A stretch of DNA of 64,000 bases, taken from NCBI RefSeq assembly GCF_013404075.1, contig NZ_JACBJQ010000015.1:1-64000 (forward strand), written 5' to 3'. The translations under genes were made by a program, and so were the position numbers. A model generated the notes under the pieces. That model saw only the letters and a list, made by a program, of their open reading frames with translations. It did not search any database and had not been told where the DNA came from. This document shows, one piece after another, positions 20,219 through 29,093 of the stretch. This stretch comes from Mycolicibacterium vinylchloridicum. GTDB lineage: Bacteria > Actinomycetota > Actinomycetes > Mycobacteriales > Mycobacteriaceae. How positions within the stretch are numbered: position 1 is the first letter of the stretch; every line of letters starts with the position of its first letter.

Positions 20219-21984
20219 CTGGTCTTCTTCTGCGGGATCAAGCCGAGCGTGCCGGTGTCGGTCTTGGTGCCCAGGTAATACACGACGTCGTACTCGTAGA
20301 ACAGCGAGATGCCGGTGTTCAAGTAGTACACCGGGGTGGTATCGCCGTCCTGGGCCGGATCCTGCACCTTGACCTTGCCCGCATTCTCGTCATCGGTGGT
20401 GACGAACTGGAAGTACCGAACCGGGGTTTGGCCCGTGGTCGTTCCGGTGAGCCAGAACAGCATGTCGGTCTTGAGCTTGCCGACTGTTTCGGCGCTGGAG
20501 TCCCAGTCGATGATCGAGTTGTACTTGTCAGGATGGGGGCTCTTGTCGACGTTGTGCAGGGTGGTGGTCGCGCCGGTGTCTGGGGTGATGCCGACATTGG
20601 GGTCGTTGATGATCAGGTTGCCGCCGCGGTCGATGATGTTGATCGCGGCGTTGAACAGCTGCAGCCCGTAGAAGTGCAGGCCACTGTTAGGGAAGCTCTG
20701 GTCGTCGATGTTCTTGGGGTCGGGCAGCATCGGGAAGTACATACCTTGCGAGTTCGCAATGTTGTTGTTGGTCAACCCGATCTGCATCCAGGCCTCGCCG
20801 GTGTCGGGATCGATGTGAACGACGTAGCCGGCCTTGACGCCCCGCCCGAACGTCAGCTGGGCGATGACTTGGTCGATCCCATTGGCTGAATACGTCGGAG
20901 CTATGCCGAAGTCGCCGTAGAACGCGTTATCGATGGGCGGGGGCGAATCGGACTTCGGAAGACCGGACGGCGTCCAGAGCACGTCGCCGGTCTTGGTGTT
21001 CGTTATCGAATCCATCTGGCCGACAGCGATGTTGCCGCTGGTGACCAAAGGCGTGGAGCTGCCGACGGTGTACAACGACACCGTCCCCACGGCCGAATAG
21101 CCGGTGTACTGCAAGCCGCTGTCGAAGGTGTCTTGGATCGGAATCCGAATCGGGTCGGTGACGACGTCGCTACCCCACCAGGGCGACTTGGTGGGATCGT
21201 CCGAGGCGTACGCCGCGTAGAAACCTCCAGCGCCGGTGTCGAATTCGAATAGCTGGGGCGGCGCGCCGTAGCCCAGGGAGACGTAGATACCCAGTTTCTG
21301 GGTTCCGGCGTTGTCGATCGCCTGGAAGTACAGCGGCACCTTGATCGGCCTGGTGATCACCCCGACGCTGGCCGGAAACAAGGTGCGCTGGATCAGGTAC
21401 ACGCTATCCCGCAGGAACCTGTTGACCGGGGTGGGCGGCTCGTTGGCGAGCCTGTTCGCCGCACTCGCCAGCGCCTGCTGCAGCGCGTCGGAGATCGACT
21501 GGAGCGCCTGGCTCCCGCCGACGCGGTCGGCCGTCGTCAGCGTCCCGGCCGTGGCTGGCGATGCGCTCGGAGTTGTCGCCGCCGCCATGATCCGCGGAGT
21601 GCCGACGGCGACACGGCGGGTGCGCACACCGGTGGCCTGCGCGCCGGCGGCCGACCCGCGGGCCGAGGCGGCCGGCGAGGCGGCGCCGCGTCGGCCACTG
21701 CCGGCCGTGGTTGGGTGACGGTCCACCGATGCGGTGTTCCGCGCCGAGGAGCCGCCGGAGGCAGAACTGTGCGACGAATTCGCCGTCGAGGAGCCCCCGC
21801 CCGCATCGGCGGACGCGACGGCCGGGGCCGCCAGCATCGCGATTCCGATTCCGGTGGCCACGGTGCCCAACTGGAGCCACCGCACCACGGGCAACGTGCG
21901 GCCCCTGCCGTGGTTGCCGACAGAGCTCGTACTGCGCACCGGATTTCCCACCCCGACCTCCAAGCCCGACCCCTGGGAGCGCAT
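20215..21984 (-). CDS. Secreted PecA-like aspartic protease without PE domain
   Basis: A 589-residue protein with an N-terminal signal peptide (hydrophobic about residues 34-56, ending AVASADA). A low-complexity Ser/Ala/Gly linker follows, then a domain like the PE_PGRS35/PecA aspartic proteases of pathogenic mycobacteria. Two pepsin-type motifs are visible: FEFDTGAGG (Asp249) and [11 protein letters not shown] (Asp469). In known PecA-type enzymes this domain follows a PE secretion domain that is cleaved at the cell surface; here a Sec-type signal replaces it. I prefer the ATG at 21984 because GAGAAG lies eight bases upstream; GTG at 22011 is the alternative. It is inserted between glnD and ffh. 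Its substrate is unknown. Confidence 0.8.
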   Translation of the reverse strand: MRSQGSGLEVGVGNPVRSTSSVGNHGRGRTLPVVRWLQLGTVATGIGIAMLAAPAVASADAGGGSSTANSSHSSASGGSSARNTASVDRHPTTAGSGRRGAASPAASARGSAAGAQATGVRTRRVAVGTPRIMAAATTPSASPATAGTLTTADRVGGSQALQSISDALQQALASAANRLANEPPTPVNRFLRDSVYLIQRTLFPASVGVITRPIKVPLYFQAIDNAGTQKLGIYVSLGYGAPPQLFEFDTGAGGFYAAYASDDPTKSPWWGSDVVTDPIRIPIQDTFDSGLQYTGYSAVGTVSLYTVGSSTPLVTSGNIAVGQMDSITNTKTGDVLWTPSGLPKSDSPPPIDNAFYGDFGIAPTYSANGIDQVIAQLTFGRGVKAGYVVHIDPDTGEAWMQIGLTNNNIANSQGMYFPMLPDPKNIDDQSFPNSGLHFYGLQLFNAAINIIDRGGNLIINDPNVGITPDTGATTTLHNVDKSPHPDKYNSIIDWDSSAETVGKLKTDMLFWLTGTTTGQTPVRYFQFVTTDDENAGKVKVQDPAQDGDTTPVYYLNTGISLFYEYDVVYYLGTKTDTGTLGLIPQKKTS

Positions 21985-22136
21985 TTGCTGCACTTCTCGA
22001 AGGGATACCACATGCCTGGGATGCGAGCGGAGATTTTGCCAGGGTTGGCGATATCGACGCCGCGGTTGCGATTCGTGGCGCAGGCGCGACCGTGGTGGCG
22101 ATCTCGCGATGGACTCACGCCAGATAGGCTTGCCCC

Positions 22137-23690
22137 GTGTTTGAATCCCTGTCCGACCGGTTGACCGGTGCGCTGGCCGGCCTGCGTGGCAAGGGCCGGC
22201 TCACTGACGCCGATATCGATGCCACCACCCGTGAGATCCGGCTGGCCCTGCTCGAGGCCGACGTCTCGCTGCCCGTCGTGCGCACCTTCGTCAATCGCAT
22301 CAAGGAGCGGGCGCGCGGCGCCGAGGTCTCCGGCGCGCTCAACCCTGCCCAGCAGGTCGTCAAGATCGTCAACGAGGAGCTCATCGGCATCCTCGGCGGC
22401 GAGACCCGTCAGCTGGCGTTCGCCAAGAACCCGCCGACGGTGATCATGCTGGCCGGCCTCCAGGGTGCGGGTAAGACGACGCTGGCCGGCAAGCTCGCCA
22501 AGTGGCTCAAGGGTCAGGGCCACACCCCGCTGCTGGTGGCCTGCGACCTGCAGCGTCCCGGTGCGGTCAACCAGCTCAAGATCGTCGGCGAGCGGGCCGG
22601 GGTCAACGTCTTCGCCCCGCACCCTGGCACCGCACCCGATGCCGCGGACACACTGGACGCCGGCCCCGGTGATCCCGTCGCCGTCGCGGCTGCAGGCCTC
22701 GCCGAGGCGCAGACCAAGCACTTCGACGTCGTGATCGTCGACACCGCCGGCCGCCTCGGCATCGACGATGTGCTGATGGCCCAGGCCGCCGCGATCCGTG
22801 ACGCGGTGCACCCCGACGAAACCCTGTTCGTCCTCGACGCGATGATCGGCCAGGACGCGGTGGCCACCGCCGAAGCGTTCGGTTCCGGCGTCGGGTTCAC
22901 CGGGGTCGTGCTGACCAAGCTCGACGGCGACGCCCGCGGTGGTGCGGCCTTGTCGGTCCGCGAGGTCACCGGCGTGCCGATCCTGTTCGCCTCGACCGGC
23001 GAGAAGCTCGAGGACTTCGACGTCTTCCACCCCGACCGGATGGCCAGCCGCATCCTCGGCATGGGCGACGTGCTGAGCCTGATCGAGCAGGCCGAGCAGG
23101 TCTTCGACCAGCAGAAGGCCGAGGAGGCTGCGGCCAAGATCGGCTCCGGTGAGCTCACGCTGGAGGACTTCCTCGAGCAGATGCTGATGATCCGCAAGAT
23201 GGGGCCGATCGGCAACCTGCTGGGCATGCTGCCCGGTGCGGGTCAGATGAAGGACGCGCTGGCCACCGTCGACGACAAGCAGCTGGACCGGCTGCAGGCG
23301 ATCATCCGCGGCATGACCCCGCAGGAGCGGGCCGACCCGAAGATCATCAACGCCTCACGACGGCTACGCATCGCCAACGGCTCGGGTGTCAACGTGTCGG
23401 AGGTCAACCAGCTCGTCGATCGGTTCTTCGAGGCCCGCAAGATGATGTCGCAGATGGCCGGTGCGATGGGCATGCCGTTCGGCCGGCGCTCGTCGAAGAA
23501 GCAAGCCAAGGGCAAGAACAAGCAGGCGGGCAAGAAGAAGGGCGGGCGCGGGCCGACGCCGCCGAAGAGCAATCCGTTGCTCGCCGCCGGCATGCCCGAT
23601 CTGTCCGGAATGCCCCAGGGCCTCAACGAATTGCCGCCCGGTCTCGCCGACTTCGATCTGTCCAAGCTGAAGTTCCCGGGCAAGAACTAG
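22137..23690 (+). CDS. ffh: Signal recognition particle protein Ffh
   Basis: Ffh binds signal sequences and the SRP RNA, and delivers nascent membrane proteins to FtsY. The 517-residue protein has an N domain (residues 1-95) and a GTPase G domain with GLQGAGKTTLAGKLA, the DLQRPGAVNQL motif, DTAGRLGIDD and TKLDGDARGG. A methionine-rich M domain (about 300-440) follows. The tail is unusually rich in lysine and glycine (KKQAKGKNKQAGKKKGG). The start is GTG at 22137. It is followed one base later by the amidohydrolase gene. Confidence 0.96.
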   Translation: MFESLSDRLTGALAGLRGKGRLTDADIDATTREIRLALLEADVSLPVVRTFVNRIKERARGAEVSGALNPAQQVVKIVNEELIGILGGETRQLAFAKNPPTVIMLAGLQGAGKTTLAGKLAKWLKGQGHTPLLVACDLQRPGAVNQLKIVGERAGVNVFAPHPGTAPDAADTLDAGPGDPVAVAAAGLAEAQTKHFDVVIVDTAGRLGIDDVLMAQAAAIRDAVHPDETLFVLDAMIGQDAVATAEAFGSGVGFTGVVLTKLDGDARGGAALSVREVTGVPILFASTGEKLEDFDVFHPDRMASRILGMGDVLSLIEQAEQVFDQQKAEEAAAKIGSGELTLEDFLEQMLMIRKMGPIGNLLGMLPGAGQMKDALATVDDKQLDRLQAIIRGMTPQERADPKIINASRRLRIANGSGVNVSEVNQLVDRFFEARKMMSQMAGAMGMPFGRRSSKKQAKGKNKQAGKKKGGRGPTPPKSNPLLAAGMPDLSGMPQGLNELPPGLADFDLSKLKFPGKN

Positions 23691-23691
23691 C

Positions 23692-24759
23692 GTGCGACTG
23701 CACGTTCGGGGCCGCGGCCTGCCCGACGGCGAGCTCGTCGAATGGTGGATCGTCGACGGGGTGCTGCGCGCCGAGCCGGTCGCCGATGCCGAGACCGTCT
23801 TCGACGGTGGCTGGATCGTGCCCGGACTGGTCGACGCGCACTGCCACGTCGGGCTGGGGGAGCACGGCGAGATCCCGCTCGAGGATGCGATCGCCCAGGC
23901 CGAGGTGGAGCGCGGGGTCGGTGCCTTGTTGCTGCGCGACTGCGGCTCGCCGACCGACACCCGTAGCCTCGACGATCACTACGATCTGCCCCAGATCATC
24001 AGGGCCGGAAAGCATTTGGCCCGTCCCAGGCGCTACTCCCACGGCTTCGCCATCGAACTCGAGGACGAGTGGCAGCTGCCTGAGGCGCTGGCCGAGCAGG
24101 CCCGCCTCGGCGATGGCTGGGTCAAGCTGGTCGGCGACTGGATCGACCGGTCCGTCGGCGATCTGGCGCCGCTGTGGTCTGATGACGTCTTGCGCGCGGC
24201 GATCGCGGCCGTGCACGACGAGGGGGCTCGCGTCACCGCGCACGTGTTCAGTGAGGACGCGCTGCCGGGCCTCATCGGAGCGGGCATCGACTGCATCGAG
24301 CACGGCACCGGACTGACCGACGACACCATCGCAATGATGGTCGAGCACGGTACCGCCCTGGTGCCCACCCTGATCAACATCGAGAACTTCCCCGGATTCG
24401 CCGACGCCGCAACCAAATACCCGACCTACGCGACCCACATGCGCGCCCTCTACGACAGTTGCTATCCGCGGATGGCCGCCGCCCGGGAGGCCGGTGTGCC
24501 GATCTACGCCGGCAGCGACGCGGGCAGCACGATCGCCCACGGCCGTATCGCCGACGAGGTCGACGCCCTCAAACGGATCGGGATGAGCCCGACCGAGGCA
24601 CTCGGCGCAGCGTGCTGGGATGCGAGGCGGTGGCTGGGCCGGTCCATCATCGACGACGGCGCCCCGGCGGATCTGGTGTGTTTCACCGAGGACCCGCGCG
24701 GTGGCGCCGACGTGCTGTCGAACCCGGACGTGGTGATCCTGCGCGGGCGCGTCTACTAG
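23692..24759 (+). CDS. Amidohydrolase family protein
   Basis: A 355-residue metal-dependent hydrolase of the amidohydrolase superfamily, matching Rv2915c by position. The metal-binding HxH is in GLVDAHCHVGL, a lysine that could be carboxylated is in WVKLVGDW, histidines are in RVTAHVFSE and IEHGTGL, and the catalytic aspartate is in YAGSDAGSTIAHG. The GTG start at 23692 lies one base after the ffh stop, so the genes are probably co-transcribed. The substrate cannot be deduced; imidazolonepropionase- or prolidase-like enzymes are the nearest architecture. Confidence 0.87.
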   Translation: MRLHVRGRGLPDGELVEWWIVDGVLRAEPVADAETVFDGGWIVPGLVDAHCHVGLGEHGEIPLEDAIAQAEVERGVGALLLRDCGSPTDTRSLDDHYDLPQIIRAGKHLARPRRYSHGFAIELEDEWQLPEALAEQARLGDGWVKLVGDWIDRSVGDLAPLWSDDVLRAAIAAVHDEGARVTAHVFSEDALPGLIGAGIDCIEHGTGLTDDTIAMMVEHGTALVPTLINIENFPGFADAATKYPTYATHMRALYDSCYPRMAAAREAGVPIYAGSDAGSTIAHGRIADEVDALKRIGMSPTEALGAACWDARRWLGRSIIDDGAPADLVCFTEDPRGGADVLSNPDVVILRGRVY

Positions 24760-24765
24760 CGTTGA

Positions 24766-25608
24766 TCACTGGCTGTAGTGGCCGAAACCCCAGTCGAGCA
24801 GTTTCGCGGCCTGGTCCCACAGATCGTCGCTGCCATACATCTGCACCACGATCAGTCGTCGCCCGTTGCGCTGGGCCATGCCGACGTAGGTTTCCTGGGC
24901 CAGATCGGTGTATCCACTCTTGCCGCCGATGAAGCCGGGGTAGCTGCGCAACAGGCGGTCCTGGTTCGTGATCTCCTTGAACCCGGACCTAGCCGGGAAC
25001 AGTGCCGAGGGCTGGTGCACGATCTGCGCGAACAACGGGTAGCGCAATGCTTCCCGGTAGATCACCGCCAAATCGTGTGGCGTGGTGACTGATTCCCAGC
25101 CGGGCCCGTCCAAGCCCGAGGGCGATCCGGCCCGGGTACTGCGCGCGGTGAGCTGGTAAGCCTTGGCGTTCATTTTCTGCACGGCGACTCCCGCGCCACC
25201 GAGCATGTCGGCGAGCAGGTTGGCGGCGTCGTTGCCCGACACCAGAAGTAGCCCGTCGAGCAGTTGTCGGGCGGTGTAGACCTGACCCGGAACCAAACCG
25301 ACGCATGAGCATTCGACTTGAGTGTGTGCGCCGGTCGCGCGAACCGCGGCGTTCGGCGCCAACTGATCGAGCACGACCATCGCCAGCAGTGCCTTGATGG
25401 TGCTGGCCGGTGCATGCGAGCTATAGGGCTCGCGGCCACCGAGAATCTGGCCGGTGTCGAGGTCGGCGACCAGCCAGGCCTGCGCGGGGCCGTCGGGTGG
25501 GGCCGCTACCGCTCCGGCCGGTTGGGGCGCGGGTGCTGCGGCGGCGGGAACCACCAGCACAAGAGACATGGCAATGCTCAGCAGCGCGACGAACGGGCGG
25601 GCCGGCAT
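24766..25608 (-). CDS. D-alanyl-D-alanine carboxypeptidase (DacB-type), first paralogue
   Basis: A 280-residue secreted penicillin-binding protein of the S11 peptidase family, which trims the terminal D-Ala from peptidoglycan stem peptides. It has a signal peptide (residues 1-25, cut after AAA), the active-site SxxK in ASTIK, SGN in VSGNDAANL, and KSG in IGGKSGYTD where most relatives have KTG. The ATG at 25608 is clear. It is a paralogue of the gene at 26447-27319, from which it is separated by the MPT63-like gene. It is convergent with the amidohydrolase gene. Confidence 0.92.
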   Translation of the reverse strand: MPARPFVALLSIAMSLVLVVPAAAAPAPQPAGAVAAPPDGPAQAWLVADLDTGQILGGREPYSSHAPASTIKALLAMVVLDQLAPNAAVRATGAHTQVECSCVGLVPGQVYTARQLLDGLLLVSGNDAANLLADMLGGAGVAVQKMNAKAYQLTARSTRAGSPSGLDGPGWESVTTPHDLAVIYREALRYPLFAQIVHQPSALFPARSGFKEITNQDRLLRSYPGFIGGKSGYTDLAQETYVGMAQRNGRRLIVVQMYGSDDLWDQAAKLLDWGFGHYSQ

Positions 25609-25668
25609 GGGTGCCGAGGCTAATCAGCGTGCGCGTCGGCAACGACGCGATCGAATCTCGAATGCATA

Positions 25669-25722
25669 GCGATTTCGGCGTGCAAACGTTCGCTCAAGCG
25701 GCGGTTTTCGCGCCGAAATCGC
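25669..25722. repeat. Palindromic intergenic element, second type
   Basis: GCGATTTCGGCG at 25669-25680 is perfectly mirrored by CGCCGAAATCGC at 25711-25722 around a 30-base loop. It lies in the divergent region between the carboxypeptidase gene (start 25608) and the MPT63-like gene (start 25808). It is unrelated in sequence to the CGCGAGCGTGCG repeats. It could be a mobile palindrome or a structure affecting either promoter. Confidence 0.7.
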
Positions 25723-25807
25723 ATAGTCGGGGTGGTGTTACCTAGGTCACAGTAAAATTTTCCGAGTAAGCGTCGGGGATGTTGGCACTGATCAGTGGGG
25801 AGAGACT

Positions 25808-26437
25808 GTGAAGATCGCGAAAATGACCGGAGTGGCCGCCACCGTTGTCACTTTGGGCCTTGCCGGCGTCACCGCCGCGCGGGCCTGGGCAGCGGACAGC
25901 ATCAAGGTGTTCGGCCAGCAGGAAACGTTGAACGGGCCCAATGGCCTGCCCTACATCGGCTATGCCGTGGGCAAGCTCGCGCCCAGTTCGGACCCGGTGC
26001 CACACAATGGCACGTTGTACGCGGCCAAGCTGGTGGTCGACGGGTTCGGTGCCAATTACCCGGTATTCGTCGAGCGCTTCGGTGCCCGGGCTGAGTCCGG
26101 CGACTTCTACCCCTCCATCTGGGGGGCATCGAACGCTGGAAAGCTCTACTTCGACGTCGTCGGCCCCATCCCGAACAGCGTCGTCTTCAACGACGGCACC
26201 CGCGACCTCCTGGCCTGGGTGCCGGGTGATCCCGGCACCGCGGCACCGGTCGTCGTGCCGGATTCCGACGAGAACTTCCAGGTCGTGCCGGACCAGGCCG
26301 CCGCCGGTGCCCCGACGCCTTCGGGAGACAACTCGTCGATCGTGGCCACCCCGAACGACCTGGCCACCTCGCCCTATCAAATCACCGAGGGTGAAGCTGC
26401 TCAGCCGGGGTTCAATGCCGGCGGAGGACACCGCTAG
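25808..26437 (+). CDS. MPT63-like secreted protein (DUF1942)
   Basis: A 209-residue exported protein. Residues 1-29 form a signal peptide ending ARAWAAD. The following domain resembles the immunoglobulin-like MPT63/MPB63 antigen family, seen best in the GKLYFDVVGPIPNSVVFNDG stretch followed by DLLAWVPG (about residues 115-143). A Pro/Ala/Asp-rich tail of about 65 residues follows and is not part of the MPT63 fold. The GTG start at 25808 sits just after GGGGAGAG. Its function is unknown; MPT63 is an abundant culture-filtrate protein in M. tuberculosis. It is convergent with the second DacB gene. Confidence 0.8.
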   Translation: MKIAKMTGVAATVVTLGLAGVTAARAWAADSIKVFGQQETLNGPNGLPYIGYAVGKLAPSSDPVPHNGTLYAAKLVVDGFGANYPVFVERFGARAESGDFYPSIWGASNAGKLYFDVVGPIPNSVVFNDGTRDLLAWVPGDPGTAAPVVVPDSDENFQVVPDQAAAGAPTPSGDNSSIVATPNDLATSPYQITEGEAAQPGFNAGGGHR

Positions 26438-26446
26438 CCAGGGGAC

Positions 26447-27319
26447 CTAGAGCGCGGCGACGCTCTCCGAGCGGTTCTGGGCGAATCCCCAGTCGAGCAG
26501 TGTGGCGGCCTGATCCCAGTAGGTGGGCCCACCCTCGTGGATCAGCCCGTACATCATCGCGATCACCAGCCGGCGGCCGTCGCGGTCGGCGGCGCCGACG
26601 AACGTCTTGCGTGCGGCATCGGTGAATCCGGTCTTGCCTCCGATCGCGCCGGGGTAGCGACCGAGGAGCTCGTTCTGGTTGACCAGCGGCTTGTCACCGG
26701 CGTCGGTCGGAAACATGGCCACCGATTCCGCGGTGATCTGGGCGAACACCGGGTTGGCCATCGCCGCCCGGAAGATGGCCGCCAGATCGTGCGGAGTGGT
26801 CCATCCCGGACCGCCCGGACCGTCCAGGCCCGACGGCGTGGTTGCGTGCGTGTTGGTCGCGCCGATGGCGACGGCCTTGGCGTTCATCTTGTCCACCGCG
26901 GCGTCGAAGCCGCCGATCATGTCGGCCAGGGCGTTGGCGGCATCGTTGCCCGACACCAGCAGCAGCCCGTCGAGCAGCTGGCGTGCGGTGTAGGTGCGGC
27001 CGGGACGCACTCCCGCGCAGTTGCATTCGACGAGAGCTTCGGTGTTGTTGGCGACCATGGTGGCGTTCAGGTCGGGCAGCTCGTCGAGGACAGTCAGCGC
27101 GAGCAGCGTCTTGATCGTGCTGGCCGGTGGGTGCGGGGCGTACATATCGCGGCCCGCCAGCACCTGGCCGGTGTCCATGTCGGCGATGATCCAGGCGGTT
27201 GCGGGGCCGTCGGGAATCGGTACCGAACCCGCGGGCTGGTCGGTGTCGGCGCCGGCGATGCCTGCGGTCGAGGTCAGCAGGAGCAGTGTCGCGATCGCGC
27301 TCCCGAGAAGTCTGCGCAT
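26447..27319 (-). CDS. dacB2: D-alanyl-D-alanine carboxypeptidase DacB2
   Basis: A 290-residue S11-family carboxypeptidase, secreted through a signal peptide (residues 1-24, ending GIAGAD). All three penicillin-binding motifs are standard: SxxK in ASTIK, SGN in VSGNDAANA, KTG in IGGKTGFTD. By position and sequence it corresponds to Rv2911 (dacB2). It is expected to act in the periplasm, limiting 4-3 cross-links by removing D-Ala5. The ATG at 27319 is well supported. It lies downstream of the diflavin reductase gene on the same strand (40-base gap). Confidence 0.93.
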   Translation of the reverse strand: MRRLLGSAIATLLLLTSTAGIAGADTDQPAGSVPIPDGPATAWIIADMDTGQVLAGRDMYAPHPPASTIKTLLALTVLDELPDLNATMVANNTEALVECNCAGVRPGRTYTARQLLDGLLLVSGNDAANALADMIGGFDAAVDKMNAKAVAIGATNTHATTPSGLDGPGGPGWTTPHDLAAIFRAAMANPVFAQITAESVAMFPTDAGDKPLVNQNELLGRYPGAIGGKTGFTDAARKTFVGAADRDGRRLVIAMMYGLIHEGGPTYWDQAATLLDWGFAQNRSESVAAL

Positions 27320-27359
27320 GGGCTCTGAGCCTAACCCGAGGCGCCGGGGGTGTGCCGCC

Positions 27360-28985
27360 TCAGTAGACGTCGCGCACGTAGCGATGGGCCTTGATCAGCT
27401 CGTTGACGTAGGAGTGGGCGGCGGCAGCGTCCATGTCGCCGGCCTCGGCGACGATGTCGTGCAGCGCTCGGTCGACGTCCTTGGCCATTCGATCGGCATC
27501 GCCGCACACGTAGAGGTACGCACCGTCGCGAAGCCAGGCGTAGAACTCTTCCGCGTTCTCCTTCATCCGGTGCTGGACGTAGGTCTTGGGTGCGCCGCTC
27601 TCGCGGGAGAAAGCGAGGTCCAGCCGGGTGAGCACGCCGGAGTCGACGAATCCCGACAGTTCGTCGCCGTACAGGAAGTCGGTGCTGCGCCGACGGTCGC
27701 CGAAGAACAGCCATGCCTTGCCCGACGCCGCCGTGGCCTGCCGCTCGTGCAGGAAGGCACGGAACGGGGCGATGCCGGTACCGGGCCCGATCATGATGAT
27801 CGGTACGTCGGGGGCGGGCAGCCGGAAATTGTGGTTGGGGCGCAGGTGGATTCGCACGGATTGTCCGCGATCGGCCAGGAATGTCGAGGCGACGCCCCCG
27901 CGGTCGCGTTCACGTTCGCGGTAGCGCACGGTCGCGACCGTCAGGTGCAGCTGGCCGGGATGTACCAGCGGGCTGGATGCGATCGAGTAGTCGCGGAACT
28001 GCAAGGGCCGCAACGATTCCAGCACCTCGTCGAGGGTGAGGTCGGCGAGCTCGAGCAGGTCGAGGACATCGCGGCCGTACAGCCACGACGACACCACTGC
28101 CGGGTCGGGTGAACTCAGCGCGGCCCTGGCCTCGGCGTTGTCGGTGCGGGCCGCGACCAACGCCTGCAATGCCCGTGACGGTGTGCAGATCTCGAGCTCG
28201 CCGGCCAACAGTTCGCCCAGCGGCCGGTCGGTACCGGCGGCGACGCAGGTGCCGTCGACGCCCAGCTTCGCCAGGATGGCTGCGACCAGTTCGGGGGAGT
28301 TGACTGGGTGCACGGCCACCGAATCGCCTGCGTCATAGGTGATTCCGGAATCCCCGAGGTGCAGCTCGATGTGGCGGACTTCCTTGTCGGAATCCGGCGC
28401 GGTCAACAGCCGGTTGATCACAGCGGTCGCCGGATAGGGATTCGCGTCCGTCCATCCAGTGGCGTTGCGGGTCGGCGTCGGCCGCGATGCCACTGGCGCG
28501 GCGGCGGTGTGTCCGGGCAAGGTGGTGCTGGCTTCTTCGACCATCTTGGTCATCTCGGCTATCCACTGGCGGGCGTCGCCCTCGCGGTAGCAGTCGAATT
28601 CGACCCGTTCGGTCAGCGCGCGTGCGCCCAGCTCGGCCAGCCGGGAGTCGATGATCCGCCCGGCGTTGCAGAACAGCTCATAGGAGCTGTCGCCGAGCGC
28701 CAGGACCGCGTAGCCGAGGTCGTCGAAGCGGACCTCGGACGTGGACAGTTCCTCCCAGAACACCGTGCCGTTGTCGGGCACTTCGCCCTCACCGAAGGTC
28801 GAGGCCACCACGATGAAATGGCTCGCCGCCGCCACCTCGTCGAGCGTGACATCGTTGAGTTCGGTCTCGGTGACGTCGACGCCGATGGCTTTGACGGCGT
28901 CTGCCAGCTGCATGGCGATGTACTCGGCGGTGCCCATGTCACTGGCGTAGCCAATGATCAGTGAGAATTCAGGGCCCTGGAACAC
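27360..28985 (-). CDS. NADPH-dependent diflavin reductase (CysJ/CPR-like), iron-box controlled
   Basis: A 541-residue diflavin reductase. An N-terminal flavodoxin domain binds FMN (GYASDMGTAEYIA, STFGEGEVPDNG, LGDSSYELFCNAGR; residues about 1-150). A FAD domain follows (RDYSIASS, GGVASTFLAD). The C-terminal NADPH domain has GPGTGIAPFRAFL, FFGDRRRSTDFLY and YVCGDADRMAKDVD, and ends in a tyrosine (RDVY) as expected for FAD stacking. It moves electrons from NADPH to a partner such as a sulfite reductase, a P450 or a ferric complex. GTG at 28985 has GGAGG four bases upstream. A strong IdeR-like box directly upstream suggests induction under iron starvation, favouring an iron-acquisition role (inference). 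Confidence 0.9.
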   Translation of the reverse strand: MFQGPEFSLIIGYASDMGTAEYIAMQLADAVKAIGVDVTETELNDVTLDEVAAASHFIVVASTFGEGEVPDNGTVFWEELSTSEVRFDDLGYAVLALGDSSYELFCNAGRIIDSRLAELGARALTERVEFDCYREGDARQWIAEMTKMVEEASTTLPGHTAAAPVASRPTPTRNATGWTDANPYPATAVINRLLTAPDSDKEVRHIELHLGDSGITYDAGDSVAVHPVNSPELVAAILAKLGVDGTCVAAGTDRPLGELLAGELEICTPSRALQALVAARTDNAEARAALSSPDPAVVSSWLYGRDVLDLLELADLTLDEVLESLRPLQFRDYSIASSPLVHPGQLHLTVATVRYRERERDRGGVASTFLADRGQSVRIHLRPNHNFRLPAPDVPIIMIGPGTGIAPFRAFLHERQATAASGKAWLFFGDRRRSTDFLYGDELSGFVDSGVLTRLDLAFSRESGAPKTYVQHRMKENAEEFYAWLRDGAYLYVCGDADRMAKDVDRALHDIVAEAGDMDAAAAHSYVNELIKAHRYVRDVY

Positions 28986-29008
28986 TCGTCCTCCGCGGGA
29001 AAGTCGAC

Positions 29009-29027
29009 TTTGGTTAGGGTTACCTTA
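29009..29027 (-). promoter_or_regulatory. IdeR iron box before the diflavin reductase gene
   Basis: The 19 bases at 29009-29027 match the mycobacterial IdeR/DtxR consensus TTAGGTTAGGCTAACCTAA at 15 of 19 positions, including both half-site cores GGTTAGG and ACCT. The box lies 24-42 bases upstream of the reductase GTG, where bound Fe-IdeR would block transcription. It is also 67 bases before the divergent SnoaL-like gene and could affect both. Confidence 0.8.
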
Positions 29028-29093
29028 GTCGTGTTGTCCCGCTGGCGTGGACCTCCCCACCGGGGCTCGGCGGGACGGTGTTGAATCTCACGA

